Below, piece by piece: positions 1-8,793 of a stretch of 44,206 nt of DNA. The DNA lies in assembly GCA_009885945.1 (NCBI GenBank), contig VFJR01000017.1:1-44206 (forward strand), given 5' to 3'. Numbering within the stretch: position 1 is the first letter of the stretch; each line of letters opens with the position of its first letter. The translations under genes were made by a program, and so were the position numbers. The DNA is from Anaerolineaceae bacterium. GTDB lineage: Bacteria > Chloroflexota > Anaerolineae > Anaerolineales > Villigracilaceae. The notes under the pieces are model-generated. The model was not told the DNA's origin. It did no database searches and saw nothing but the letters and a program-made list of their open reading frames with translations.

Positions 1-2235
1 ATTCTATTAGCAGACTCCACGCTGAATCCGCTCGCCTCAATCGTCAGCCTGATGCTACCCACAGGCTTAAGCCAGCAAGCTGACGTCGCCTATGAATTAC
101 GTATCACGCCTCACGAACTACCCGCATCCACCATCACCACACGCATCATCAAACTATTACAAGAACGCGGCGCACTACGCGGACGCCAAATCGACTCTCA
201 TTTTGCAAAAGTAGATTGGCGCAAGACTGCCAATATTTTGGTTAATAAAGGTGTGCTTTCTGCCAAGAATGTTTTGCCTCCGCCTAGGGTGAGACCAAAG
301 TACATTCGTGTGGCTCAGCTTTCAGCTTCGCCAGAAGAAGCGCAAACGCAAATGGAGTCGTTGGGATCAACACAACAGACTCAAGCGCGGCGCGCATCCG
401 CGTTAAAGTTTCTAATCAAACAACCCGATGCAATTAATCTTTCATGGGTCTACGCCGAAACAGGCTGTAATCTCGCTGACCTGCAAGAGCTGGAAGAACG
501 CGGCTTGATCCGTTTATTTGAAAGCGAAATCTTTAGAGACTCGTTGGAAAAAACGGGGAAACAAGTAGACAAGCTTGCAAGTACACAAGCAGTGGAACTT
601 ACGCCCGAACAATCATCCGCGCTCAAACAAATCACTTCATCCTTCACCCTTCATCCTTCATCCTTCCTTTTACACGGCGTCACCAGCTCTGGCAAAACAG
701 AAATTTATTTACGCGCCTCAGAAGAAGCGATAAAAAACAGAAAACAAGTGATCGTGCTTGTGCCAGAAATTTCACTTACCCCGCAAACCGTGCGTAGGTT
801 TTTAGCGCGCTTCCCTGGGCAAGTTGGGCTTGTCCATTCCAAATTATCAGAAGGCGAAAGATATGATACTTGGCGCAGGGCGCGCAGCGGGCAACTCAAA
901 GTCATCATCGGCGCGCGTTCTGCATTATTTTCTCCATTACCCAACATTGGTTTGATCGTTGTAGATGAATGCCATGACAGTTCCTACTATCAGGGCGAAG
1001 CGCCTTTTTATAACGCCTCAGCCACAGCGCAAGAATATGCCCGTTTATGCGGCGCGGTCTGCGTGCTGGGTTCTGCCACGCCCACCATTGAACAACGCTA
1101 TCAGGCGCAAAATAAACAAATTCAAAAACTAGATCTACCGCGCCGTATCGGCGACTTTAACCTGCCGCCCGTTCAGGTAGTAGATATGCGTGAGGAACTT
1201 AAAACAGGCAACCGTGGAATTTTTTCTCGCGCCTTAGCCGAGTCGCTAGCTGAGACGATTTCACGTAAAGAGCAGGCGATTCTTTTTCTCAACAGAAGAG
1301 GAACTGCTACTTATGTCTTTTGTCGTGAATGCGGCTTTGTATTGAAATGCCCCAATTGTGATACCCCATTGACATTACATGTAGATGGAATAAAGGTCGA
1401 AAGTCAAAGGTCGAAAGTTACAGACCTGCGACCTGCGACCTTTGACTTGCTATGTCATCGTTGTAATTACACGCGTAAAAAGCCAAGTCAATGCCCACAA
1501 TGCAACAGCGCACAAATTCGTGAATATGGTTTAGGCAGTGAAAAAGTAGAAACAGAGGTTGCGGCATTATTTCCAGGGGTACGCACTCTGCGCTGGGATT
1601 GGGAAACAACGCGCCAAAAAGATTCGCATGAAATGATCCTCACTCATTTTGCGAATCATCAAGCTGATGTTTTGATTGGCACACAGATGCTTGCAAAGGG
1701 ATTGGATTTACCGTTGGTGACATTGGTTGGTATTGTGCTGGCAGATGTAGGCTTAAGTTTGCCAGACCCATTTGCCAGTGAACGAGTCTTTCAAACACTG
1801 ACGCAGGTTGCCGGGCGCGCGGGCAGGTCTGCGTTGGGCGGGAAGGTTGTCTTGCAAACTTTCATACCTGAGCATTACGCCATCCAAGCCGCATCAAAGC
1901 ATGATGTCAATGGATTTTATGATACTGAGTTGGAGTATCGCAAAAAATTAGGCTATCCCCCATTTGCAAGGCTCGTGCGCTTAGAATATCGCCATGCCGA
2001 CCCTGCCAAGGCGCAGGCAGAAGCTGAGAAAACAGCGAGCAAGCTCAAGGTTAAAATAGAAGCGCTGAAGATGAAGCAGACTGAGCTAATTGGTCCCGTC
2101 CCATCCTTTTTTGCGAAGATGGATGGCATATTCCGCTGGCAAATTGTATTACGTGGACCAAATCCAGAATTACTGTTGGAAAACGAGAGATTCAATGAGT
2201 GGCGCGTTGAAGTAGACCCAATAAGTTTGCTATAA
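1..2235 (+). CDS. priA: Primosomal protein N' (PriA helicase), 5'-truncated by the window edge
   Basis: PriA is a 3'-5' DNA helicase that restarts collapsed replication forks. The frame is open from base 1, so the true start lies upstream; the ATG at 52 is internal. Seen in order: part of the DNA-binding region, Walker A GVTSSGKTE (near 670-695), a DEXH-type box VVDECHDSS (near 960), and two zinc sites from eight cysteines (CRECG, CPNC, CHRC, CPQC, 1320-1510). The C-terminal helicase motif TQVAGRAGR lies near 1800-1825. Two oddities stand out. A four-unit heptamer repeat encodes residues just before Walker A. A palindromic repeat adds about 19 residues between the second and third cysteine pairs, where PriA relatives such as the E. 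coli protein have only a short linker. All motifs are intact, so the protein is probably functional. Family assignment is certain. Confidence 0.97.
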   Translation: MLLADSTLNPLASIVSLMLPTGLSQQADVAYELRITPHELPASTITTRIIKLLQERGALRGRQIDSHFAKVDWRKTANILVNKGVLSAKNVLPPPRVRPKYIRVAQLSASPEEAQTQMESLGSTQQTQARRASALKFLIKQPDAINLSWVYAETGCNLADLQELEERGLIRLFESEIFRDSLEKTGKQVDKLASTQAVELTPEQSSALKQITSSFTLHPSSFLLHGVTSSGKTEIYLRASEEAIKNRKQVIVLVPEISLTPQTVRRFLARFPGQVGLVHSKLSEGERYDTWRRARSGQLKVIIGARSALFSPLPNIGLIVVDECHDSSYYQGEAPFYNASATAQEYARLCGAVCVLGSATPTIEQRYQAQNKQIQKLDLPRRIGDFNLPPVQVVDMREELKTGNRGIFSRALAESLAETISRKEQAILFLNRRGTATYVFCRECGFVLKCPNCDTPLTLHVDGIKVESQRSKVTDLRPATFDLLCHRCNYTRKKPSQCPQCNSAQIREYGLGSEKVETEVAALFPGVRTLRWDWETTRQKDSHEMILTHFANHQADVLIGTQMLAKGLDLPLVTLVGIVLADVGLSLPDPFASERVFQTLTQVAGRAGRSALGGKVVLQTFIPEHYAIQAASKHDVNGFYDTELEYRKKLGYPPFARLVRLEYRHADPAKAQAEAEKTASKLKVKIEALKMKQTELIGPVPSFFAKMDGIFRWQIVLRGPNPELLLENERFNEWRVEVDPISLL
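636..667 (+). repeat. Tandem heptamer TTCATCC inside priA
   Basis: Four head-to-tail units read TTCATCC, TTCACCC, TTCATCC, TTCATCC, followed by a partial TTCC. They encode Ser/Phe/Leu/His/Pro residues directly before the PriA Walker A motif. A period of 7 is not a multiple of 3, so the tract encodes a changing peptide rather than a repeated one. Confidence 0.85.
1394..1450 (+). repeat. Palindromic heptamer repeat inserted in frame in priA (copy 1)
   Basis: Heptads such as AAGGTCG, AAAGTCA, AAGGTCG are followed by their reverse complements (CGACCTG, CGACCTT, TGACTTG). The arms AAGTCAAAGGTCG (1401-1413) and CGACCTTTGACTT (1436-1448) are perfectly complementary over 13 bp. The element is translated as a linker ending DLRPATFDL within the zinc domain. 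A second copy lies in prmC at 34100-34153. Confidence 0.9.
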
Positions 2236-2257
2236 TTTAATTGACTCAAGTGTAAGC

Positions 2258-2283
2258 GAATACATCAGCAAGCTGATGTATTC
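2258..2283. repeat. CAGC-NN-GCTG palindrome, copy 1
   Basis: GAATACATCAGC, then AA, then GCTGATGTATTC: 12-bp perfect arms between priA and the phosphoribosyltransferase gene. The same core recurs at 9850-9867, 9878-9920 and 35060-35093. There is no T-tract, so a terminator role is uncertain. Confidence 0.85.
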
Positions 2284-2314
2284 CAGAAATAATTCATAGA
2301 AAGGTTAAGATAAA

Positions 2315-2830
2315 ATGCAACAAGGACAACGACGCGAATTGGTTTCGTGGGAAGAAGTAGATAAATTGATCGATCATTTGGTACCGCAGTTTCGGCGCGA
2401 ATTTACCGCAATGATCATGATCACACGCGGCGGCATTATCCCCGGCGGAATGCTGGCAGATGCAATGGATATAACGCACATTCTCACTGCGGCGGTAGAC
2501 TTTCCCGCGCAAATGGAAAATCAAAAATCCTCCTTAATGATGTCTTGGCCCGAATTTATTCAATTTCCTGCCGAAGATAAATTGCGCGGCAGACCCACTT
2601 TGATAATAGATGATGTGTGGGGCTCTGGGCGCACCATCACTGCTGTTAAAAATCGCGTCTCTGCGGCTGGCGGTTTCCCTGAGACTTGTGTTTTGCACTT
2701 CAACCCATATCGCAATTTATTCGGCACTGCCCGCCCAGATTATTTCGCGGCGACAACCGATGCGTTTATCATCTATCCTTGGGAAATTGATCGCGGCACA
2801 GACTCAGTTTTGGCAGGGGAAACGAACTAA
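2315..2830 (+). CDS. Type I phosphoribosyltransferase (purine-type, substrate unknown)
   Basis: A 171-residue protein of the PRTase type I fold. The PRPP-binding loop is visible as LIIDDVWGSGRTI near the middle (2600-2640), with the two acidic residues and the small-residue loop typical of the family. The N-terminal half carries MITRGGIIPGGMLAD, the PPi-loop region. Length and layout resemble xanthine/hypoxanthine phosphoribosyltransferases, which convert a free base and PRPP to a nucleotide in salvage, but the base-specificity residues cannot be read with confidence. Start ATG at 2315 follows GAAAGG. A strong bidirectional terminator lies downstream at 2852-2888. Substrate is left open. Confidence 0.85.
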   Translation: MQQGQRRELVSWEEVDKLIDHLVPQFRREFTAMIMITRGGIIPGGMLADAMDITHILTAAVDFPAQMENQKSSLMMSWPEFIQFPAEDKLRGRPTLIIDDVWGSGRTITAVKNRVSAAGGFPETCVLHFNPYRNLFGTARPDYFAATTDAFIIYPWEIDRGTDSVLAGETN

Positions 2831-2851
2831 CGCAATTCGTACTTTACGTCA

Positions 2852-2888
2852 AAAGAGGCGCTAACGATTTTATGGTTAGCGCCTCTTT
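2852..2888. terminator. Bidirectional Rho-independent terminator
   Basis: AAAGAGGCGCTAAC (2852-2865), loop GATTTTATG, then GTTAGCGCCTCTTT (2875-2888): 14 bp, perfect. T-rich sequence follows on the plus strand and the A-rich left edge serves the minus strand. It sits between the convergent phosphoribosyltransferase and lipoprotein genes. Confidence 0.92.
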
Positions 2889-2912
2889 CTTCTTTCATCT
2901 TTTTTTCTAACA

Positions 2913-2940
2913 ACTTTCCACTTTCTATTTTCTTATTTCA
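2913..2940. repeat. Heptamer tract ACTTTCC/ACTTTCT/ATTTTCT
   Basis: Three consecutive degenerate heptads in the convergent gap before the lipoprotein stop codon. They belong to the GAAAGTG-type family on the opposite strand (see 20567-20608, 22019-22099, 42152-42235). Confidence 0.7.
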
Positions 2941-3373
2941 CTTCTTCAAATCCTTCAATCAAAATTGAGATTTCGTCGTCCATCGCATCTTTGATAAAGT
3001 CGAAGCGAATTTCGCTGGGAAAGCCGCGCGTCTCATCGTAGTTGACAGTGGTTTCTTCCGCCTCATCAGCCTCCAGCTGAGAGAAGAGGCGTTCGATGGT
3101 GGCATACTTGGCGAATGTTTCCATGCTGGGATCGTCAGCGGGAACAAGAGTTCCATCAGGGTAAGTCATCGAAACAACTTCACCATTTTGTACTTCAACA
3201 GTTAACGGCATTTTATTACGAAAAACGCAGAAGCATCCTACAAAAAGGTCGAAGCTGTAATGGGTGATTTTTGCATCTTGCCACGTTTGGCGGTTACGCT
3301 CCAAGTCTGACACGGGGCCAGCTGAGCAGGCAGTTAATACGATCACAAGCAGAATAAAAATTATTTTTTTCAT
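2933..3373 (-). CDS. Small secreted lipoprotein, DUF6174-like
   Basis: A 146-residue exported protein. The chosen start is the ATG at 3373 (MKKIIF), because AAAGGA lies just upstream and it gives a clean lipoprotein signal: two Lys, a hydrophobic run, then LTACSAG with the lipobox Cys. A longer ORF from 3409 would spoil the signal. The mature part has a CFC motif (VGCFCVF) and a PLTVEVQNGEVVSMTYPDGT segment that resemble DUF6174 proteins, whose function is unknown. It follows the family 2 glycosyltransferase gene by about 50 bp on the same strand and may be co-transcribed. The lipoprotein nature is clear; the domain name is from memory and less sure. Confidence 0.8.
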   Translation of the reverse strand: MKKIIFILLVIVLTACSAGPVSDLERNRQTWQDAKITHYSFDLFVGCFCVFRNKMPLTVEVQNGEVVSMTYPDGTLVPADDPSMETFAKYATIERLFSQLEADEAEETTVNYDETRGFPSEIRFDFIKDAMDDEISILIEGFEEVK

Positions 3374-3421
3374 TTTATTTTTTCCTTTGAGCATGGACGT
3401 AAAGACCAAACGAAAAGTTCC

Positions 3422-4585
3422 CTACTTAATTTTATAACTTCTGCCCTTCCAAGTAACCCCTTTGCCTGAAACGACCTTCCATGCAGAGGTGAACATCATG
3501 CCTGCAAACACAGCCGCACCCAGAGGCGTAGTCAACGCATACCAAAGAGGGATATTCATGCGGTGAATTACTACCATGCGCACGCTTATTAATACTGCCC
3601 ACATTACACAGGATTCTAAAATTACTGCAACAGCCATCCAGCCGCCAGCATTGAGATACCACCCAACCCCAAGCAGAGGCCAAGCTGGCAGAAAGAATGC
3701 CGCGGTCAAGGATAAAAATGCACCAAAGACGCCCAACCAGAGCATGAGCGGGTGTTCTCGCAGCCCAAGATAAATATTTTTCGTCCAGCCTTCCCACATG
3801 GTCGAAAGTGATGTGTACATGCGTGTGCTGACTACCTGCATTCCGTCGGCAACAATAAGGCGGTATCCATTCCATTTCACTTGTTCAGAAATCGCCTTGT
3901 CTTCCACGATCTGATCTTTAACTTTTTCGTGGCCGCCAATGGCATCATATACAGCACGTCGAATCATAATGAATTGTCCGTTTGCAACCGCGTCACGGCG
4001 TGACGGATCATTAATTTTACGCGGAGAAAATCCCACTGAAAGCGCGGTCATTACCAACGGCATGACTACTTTTTCCCAAAATGATCCAAGGATTTGCTCG
4101 GTCATTACTGTAAAAAGATCTGCTTCTGTTTCGATGGCTTTTGTGTAACAAGCAGACAGCGCATTGGGCTTGAGAAAGGTATCCGCATCCACAAAACATA
4201 ACCACTCGCCCTGCGCAACAGCTGAGGCTTGGTACAAAGCGTGAGGTTTGCCAGCCCAGCCCTCAGGCAAGTCTGATCCGCTGATTGGGAGCAAGCGAGA
4301 GTCTCGGGCGGCAAATCTATTGAGTTGAGTCAGAGTCGCATCAGTGGAGCGATCATCCAAAACAATAACTTCAAAATTAGGATAATCCTGCGCAAGAATA
4401 GACTCGACACACTTACTAATATTATTTTCTTCATTGCGAGCGGGAACACAAACAGAAATAAGTGGTGCATTTTTTAACACAGGCACAGGTCTAACAATAA
4501 TATCCATATGATATTGGGTATGAATCCAATAGATCACGATTATGCCCGCAACAAAAAGAAAAGTTGAAATACTAAAATAGACCAT
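3422..4585 (-). CDS. Family 2 glycosyltransferase, membrane-associated
   Basis: A 387-residue GT-A enzyme anchored in the cytoplasmic membrane. It has an N-terminal TM helix (about 5-22), then the nucleotide-sugar fold: PLISVCVPARNEENN (near 41-55), VLDDRSTDAT, and the metal-binding DAD in LCFVDADTF. The catalytic-loop ED appears in QIVEDKAISEQVK, where many processive GT2 enzymes follow with QxxRW. Three or four TM helices close the protein. This arrangement is found in HpnB-like and carotenoid glycosyltransferases; the acceptor (hopanoid, carotenoid or other lipid) is unknown. The gene starts 8 nt after the sbcC stop with no clear SD, suggesting transcription with sbcC. Confidence 0.88.
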   Translation of the reverse strand: MVYFSISTFLFVAGIIVIYWIHTQYHMDIIVRPVPVLKNAPLISVCVPARNEENNISKCVESILAQDYPNFEVIVLDDRSTDATLTQLNRFAARDSRLLPISGSDLPEGWAGKPHALYQASAVAQGEWLCFVDADTFLKPNALSACYTKAIETEADLFTVMTEQILGSFWEKVVMPLVMTALSVGFSPRKINDPSRRDAVANGQFIMIRRAVYDAIGGHEKVKDQIVEDKAISEQVKWNGYRLIVADGMQVVSTRMYTSLSTMWEGWTKNIYLGLREHPLMLWLGVFGAFLSLTAAFFLPAWPLLGVGWYLNAGGWMAVAVILESCVMWAVLISVRMVVIHRMNIPLWYALTTPLGAAVFAGMMFTSAWKVVSGKGVTWKGRSYKIK

Positions 4586-4593
4586 GAATGTAT

Positions 4594-7170
4594 TTAAGAA
4601 TTAATAACTTTTACCACACTGCCGCGCTCTGTCTTTTCCACCTCAATGCGTGTGGGAAAAGCATCTTTTAATTCGTCCAGATGCGTGATGATCAATATTT
4701 TTTCGAAATCGTTTTGCACCAGATTAATAGATTCGATCAGCCTTTGCCTGCCTTGCGCGTCCTGTGACCCAAAGCCTTCATCGATCACCAGGGTTTGCAA
4801 GCGCGCGCCTTTGCGTTGAGCCAGCACCTCAGAAAGCGCGAGGCGAATGGCAAAGTTCACGCGAAAAGCCTCGCCGCCTGAATACATTTCATAATCCCGT
4901 GTGCCCGCCGAATCACTGATCTGAATATCCAGCGTTTCTTTTAGATCATCTCGCTTTTTATCTTTATATTCCATTTGAGTAACAAAGCGGATGGACATTC
5001 TACCGTCGCTCAAACGATCCAACAGATCATTGGCTTTGGATTCAATTTGCGGCAGAGCTTGCTCAATCAACAATGCCGGCACGCCATCTTTTCCAAAAGC
5101 ACGCTCCAATGATTTAAAGCGCACGATCACCTGCTGATGTTCGTCACGCTGAGAAATATATTCTGTTTTTCTAATTTTTTGCGCGGCAAGCACTTCCACA
5201 CGTTGACGCGCGCCGCCTAGCTCACTGCGCATTTTATTTTCTTCTTCACGCAGGCGATATACATCCTGTTCTGCTTCATCCAAATTGGGAGATCCCGCTT
5301 CAGCTTCTTCTAACGATTTTGACGCTTTTGTGTAATCTTTTTCTTGCTCAACAACTTCTTCTTTCTTCTTTCTTTTTTCTTCTATTAGCTCTGCAATTTC
5401 CCCTTCGATCTGCTTGGTTAACTTCCGCGCTGAATCCAAATTACGATAATCATCTTCAATAGCGCGTAATTGCAATTCTTCTTTTCGTTTTGCATCATGA
5501 GCCGAAGCTTCATATCCCAGTTTTGCCAATTCTTTATCCAGCTTGGCAAGTAGCTTGCGAGACTCGCCAGCAAAGGATTCTTTATCTAGTTCTTTAGCTA
5601 CTTCTGTCAATCTCTTTTTACCCGCATTGCCCCACTCTTTCGCTGATAAATTTAATACGGCTTTTCGTTCTTCAAGTTGAGAAATTGTTTTAGAGAATTT
5701 AACGCGCTCATTATCTACATTAACTACTTTTGCAACTTTACTTTCAATATCTGCAACCAATTTTTCGTTGGTTTCCATTTCTTTTTTGTTATCACGGAAG
5801 CGATCGCCTTTGACCTTGCCATCCTTATTCAAAGTTTTGAGCGTTGCTTTACGGTGAGTTTCGTTCAATTCTTGTCCACAAAGCGGGCAAGTTGCACCAT
5901 CTGCTTTTTCAAGCGCTGCGATTCGCGCAACAAACTCATCCATTTCAATCTTGAGCGTCTTATTCTCGGCTTGCACTTCTGCTTGTCTTTCTCTTGCAGT
6001 TTGCGCTTGTTTTGTTATCTCATCTCGCTCTTTTATTTTCGCTTCCACATCCTGCAAAGATTTTTGAGCCGCGAAAATCTCGTCATCTAGTTTACTGATC
6101 ATTGCCAACTGCTCACTAACTTCTTTTTCCTGCAACACCAAGCTACCGCGTTCCTGCACCAATTTTGCCTTTTCCACGTCAATATCACGCAGCAAGGGCT
6201 GTCTTTTTGTATCATGTTCACGGAATTCGCTGGCGCTTTTCTCAAATTCTTCCAAATCTTTTCGTGCTTTCTGCCAGTCTTTATAATGAGATTCAATTTC
6301 CTTGGCGCGTTTGACCAAGTCGGCATACGATGCATTTTCAGATTCTTTTTCAGCCAAGCGAGTCTCAAGCGCAGAAAGAGCCGAGCGGGTTCGTTCTACA
6401 TTTGCCAACAAAGTCTTGGTCAATTCTTTTTGTCGCTCAAGAGAATCGGCATTACGTTTAATGCCTTCTAGAATTTTTTCCTGCGCAGTACGTTGAGATT
6501 CCAAACGTTTTACATCATCCATCATTTGAGTCAAACTCGCCTTACGCGAATCTTCTTCCGCAAGCTCCGCATCGATCTCTGCAAGCCGCCCATCAATGAT
6601 CTCAACTTCACGTTCCACTTCTTTACGCTTCTCCCCTGCGCGCACTTTATATTCTTCCCAAGTTTCCAAACCGAGAATGTTGCTCAATACTAGCTTGCGC
6701 TCGCTGGCTTTTCTTTGCGTAAACTCATCTGCCTTGCCTTGCAAAAAGAAAGAAGCATTTACAAAAGTATCATAATCAAGCCGCAAGGTTTGGCGAATGC
6801 GCTCCTGAGTATCACGGGTTGTTTTTTCGGTAAGCGCTCTCCACTGACCCGATTGCAATTCTCCGTCCAAAACTTGAAATTCCAAAGTGGTACTTTTACC
6901 TTTTGGCAGAGAACGAATCACGCGATAGGTATTCGCCTCATATCGAAAAGTGTAAATTACCTCAGCGGCATTCGACTGCAAATTTATGACCGCATCTTTT
7001 TGGCTGGTACGCGCTTCGCCAAATAATGACCAAGTAATGGCATCTAACAAAGAAGATTTTCCTGCGCCATTATGCCCAGAGATAGACGCCATTTTGAACG
7101 AAGAGAAATCAAGCTCCACTGAGTCTTGATATGAAAGAAAACCTGAAATTTGTAAAGTAATGGGAATCAT
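4594..7170 (-). CDS. sbcC: SbcC/Rad50-type SMC ATPase
   Basis: An 858-residue nuclease-complex ATPase that, with SbcD/Mre11, processes hairpins and double-strand ends. The N-terminal Walker A is GHNGAGKSS (residues 32-40), followed by a long coiled coil. The zinc hook CPLCGQEL lies near residue 430. After the second coiled coil come the ABC signature YSGGEAF and Walker B LVIDEGFGSQD. Start is ATG at 7170; a longer reading from an upstream TTG is not supported. TATAAT lies 7 nt before the ATG with no SD, predicting a leaderless mRNA. No sbcD gene is adjacent within the window, which is unusual because sbcD and sbcC are commonly paired. Identity is secure. Confidence 0.95.
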   Translation of the reverse strand: MIPITLQISGFLSYQDSVELDFSSFKMASISGHNGAGKSSLLDAITWSLFGEARTSQKDAVINLQSNAAEVIYTFRYEANTYRVIRSLPKGKSTTLEFQVLDGELQSGQWRALTEKTTRDTQERIRQTLRLDYDTFVNASFFLQGKADEFTQRKASERKLVLSNILGLETWEEYKVRAGEKRKEVEREVEIIDGRLAEIDAELAEEDSRKASLTQMMDDVKRLESQRTAQEKILEGIKRNADSLERQKELTKTLLANVERTRSALSALETRLAEKESENASYADLVKRAKEIESHYKDWQKARKDLEEFEKSASEFREHDTKRQPLLRDIDVEKAKLVQERGSLVLQEKEVSEQLAMISKLDDEIFAAQKSLQDVEAKIKERDEITKQAQTARERQAEVQAENKTLKIEMDEFVARIAALEKADGATCPLCGQELNETHRKATLKTLNKDGKVKGDRFRDNKKEMETNEKLVADIESKVAKVVNVDNERVKFSKTISQLEERKAVLNLSAKEWGNAGKKRLTEVAKELDKESFAGESRKLLAKLDKELAKLGYEASAHDAKRKEELQLRAIEDDYRNLDSARKLTKQIEGEIAELIEEKRKKKEEVVEQEKDYTKASKSLEEAEAGSPNLDEAEQDVYRLREEENKMRSELGGARQRVEVLAAQKIRKTEYISQRDEHQQVIVRFKSLERAFGKDGVPALLIEQALPQIESKANDLLDRLSDGRMSIRFVTQMEYKDKKRDDLKETLDIQISDSAGTRDYEMYSGGEAFRVNFAIRLALSEVLAQRKGARLQTLVIDEGFGSQDAQGRQRLIESINLVQNDFEKILIITHLDELKDAFPTRIEVEKTERGSVVKVINS

Positions 7171-7177
7171 TAACAAG

Positions 7178-7183
7178 ATTATA
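7178..7183 (-). promoter_or_regulatory. -10 box for leaderless sbcC
   Basis: TATAAT on the minus strand, with exactly 7 nt to the ATG at 7170. A possible weak -35 (TTCACA) is spaced only 15 nt. No Shine-Dalgarno sequence lies between. Confidence 0.65.
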
Positions 7184-7211
7184 ACCGCTTGCCTACCCTG
7201 TGAACTAATGT

Positions 7212-7217
7212 TATTAT
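7212..7217 (+). promoter_or_regulatory. -10 box for leaderless ORF at 7225
   Basis: TATTAT followed by 7 nt (CGCAAGC) and ATG at 7225. It is divergent to the sbcC promoter; the two start codons are only 54 nt apart. GCTTGC (7187-7192) and GCAAGC (7219-7224) form an inverted pair around the shared region. Confidence 0.55.
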
Positions 7218-7224
7218 CGCAAGC

Positions 7225-7707
7225 ATGTTTGATCTTGAAGACAAAATAACAAAACGCAGGTTCACCCTCGCCGCAGTTTCTTTGCTCACCATTCCCTGCT
7301 ATTGCATCGGCTGGATTGCCTTAACCATCGCGCCAGATTCTATTAATGGAACTCCGACTCCCAGCCTGACATTTACAATCACGACCACGCCTCACACCCC
7401 TACCCCAAACCTGAATCCAGTGATCGTGACGGGCACCATCACCCCAACGCCTACAACCTCAACGACTCCAACTGCATCCTCTTCGCCAACCATTACAAAT
7501 ACACCTTTCCAACCTCAAACCACAACCTTTACTCCCACTTCAACATTAACTATCACAAGTACTTTCACAATAACTCTTACTCCAAGTGTGACCAATACAC
7601 TCCCGCTCACATTGACTCCATCTACTACGCCTACATTCACGCCTTCATTTACAGTCACGCCCAGCCCAACAAATACATCCACACCTTCTTTAACTCCCAT
7701 CCCTTAG
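7225..7707 (+). CDS. Membrane-anchored Thr/Pro-rich low-complexity protein
   Basis: A 160-residue protein. A short charged N-terminus (MFDLEDKITKRR) precedes one TM or uncleaved signal segment (about 13-36). The remaining 120 residues are almost only Thr, Pro, Ser and small hydrophobics, with a loose TPT/TNT rhythm and no globular domain. Such tracts are typical wall-spanning or O-glycosylated linkers in Chloroflexota surface proteins, but here the linker has no C-terminal domain. Transcription probably starts at the ATG (see the -10 at 7212). The M42 peptidase gene follows after 14 bp. Function unknown. Confidence 0.65.
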   Translation: MFDLEDKITKRRFTLAAVSLLTIPCYCIGWIALTIAPDSINGTPTPSLTFTITTTPHTPTPNLNPVIVTGTITPTPTTSTTPTASSSPTITNTPFQPQTTTFTPTSTLTITSTFTITLTPSVTNTLPLTLTPSTTPTFTPSFTVTPSPTNTSTPSLTPIP

Positions 7708-7721
7708 GCGGTACTCACTCA

Positions 7722-8792
7722 ATGACAGAACTTCTTCCTTTTCTAAAATCCTTAATGTCCGTTTCCGCCCTCTCTGGCTTTGAAGGTCCCGCCTCAGAGA
7801 TCATCGAAAAAGAATGGACATCCCTAGTAGATGAAGTAAGCAAAAGCAAACTTGGCTCTTTGCATGGACTCAAACGCGGGAATACAAACATAAAAGGCAA
7901 AGCCAAACGCCCATCTATTCTGATTGCCACGCACATGGACGCTGTTGGCATGATGGTCACAAAAGTGGTGGATGGCTTCTTATATGTGACCGAGATCGGT
8001 GGGCTTGATCCGCGTATATTGCCCGGCACGCCTGTCCTAGTTCACGGCAAAAAAGATTTATATGGCGTAGTCGCAATGCGTTCTAATAGACTTGTACCAG
8101 ACGATCATAGAACCTACGAACACGATCTCGATTACCTATTGATTGACACTGGACTCACCCCGAAAGAAGTTGCCAAACTCGTACGCGCGGGCGATCTTGT
8201 TTCATATAATACCCAGCCTATAGAAATGTCTGGCGGAGAGATCATCAGCGGACACTCGTTAGATAATCGCGCATCAGTGGCGGCGCTCACAGTTTGTTTG
8301 CAAGAATTACAAACCCGCCAACACTTGTGGGATGTCTGGGCTGTAGCAACCGTCCAAGAGGAAGAAACCATGAGTGGGGCTTATACCTCCGCCTATCAAC
8401 TCAAACCTGACATCGCGATTGCCATCGATGTGACTTTTGCCAAAGGACCCGGCTCCAGCGGCTGGGATACTTTCCCGCTTGGCGATGGACCCACTATCGG
8501 CTTAGGTCCGAACGTGCATACTTTCATCCACAAAAAAATGAAGGAAATCGCTGAACGAATCGAAATTCCACATGCCATTGATTTTCTGCCGCGCCACTCC
8601 GGTACAGATGCTTATATGCTGCAAGTTGCAGATACAGGCGCCCCAACTTTAGTGATCAGTATTCCATTGCGCTATATGCACACACCCGTAGAAATGATCA
8701 AACTAAAAGATGTGCGCCGCGCTGGCAGATTACTGGCTGAATTTATTGCATCATTGGACGCAGATTTCATAAATAAGATTTCGTGGGAATAA
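7722..8792 (+). CDS. M42 family metallo-aminopeptidase (paralogue 1)
   Basis: A 356-residue di-zinc aminopeptidase of the FrvX/glutamyl-aminopeptidase/TET family, which form large cytosolic particles that trim peptides. Metal and catalytic motifs are complete: THMDAVGMM (His), SLDNRASVAAL (bridging Asp), VQEEETMSGA (catalytic Glu pair), AIDVTFAKG (Asp) and the terminal LRYMHTPVE (His). The loop usually reading GGGTDA is HSGTDA here, so this paralogue differs from the other two in its substrate pocket. It is the first gene of a run of three M42 peptidases and one S51 peptidase. Only 1 nt separates it from the next gene, so the two are surely co-transcribed. Confidence 0.94.
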   Translation: MTELLPFLKSLMSVSALSGFEGPASEIIEKEWTSLVDEVSKSKLGSLHGLKRGNTNIKGKAKRPSILIATHMDAVGMMVTKVVDGFLYVTEIGGLDPRILPGTPVLVHGKKDLYGVVAMRSNRLVPDDHRTYEHDLDYLLIDTGLTPKEVAKLVRAGDLVSYNTQPIEMSGGEIISGHSLDNRASVAALTVCLQELQTRQHLWDVWAVATVQEEETMSGAYTSAYQLKPDIAIAIDVTFAKGPGSSGWDTFPLGDGPTIGLGPNVHTFIHKKMKEIAERIEIPHAIDFLPRHSGTDAYMLQVADTGAPTLVISIPLRYMHTPVEMIKLKDVRRAGRLLAEFIASLDADFINKISWE

Positions 8793-8793
8793 T

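Noticed and set aside
7168-7176. TTG start for SbcC at 7176
   Set aside because: ATG 7170 is 7 nt from TATAAT and matches the normal family N-terminus; the TTG lies in the presumed untranscribed part.
7360-7707. Possible CRISPR or tandem repeat array in the ACTCCA/ACACCT-rich stretch
   Set aside because: There is no constant unit or spacer length; the pattern follows Thr/Pro codons of one open frame.
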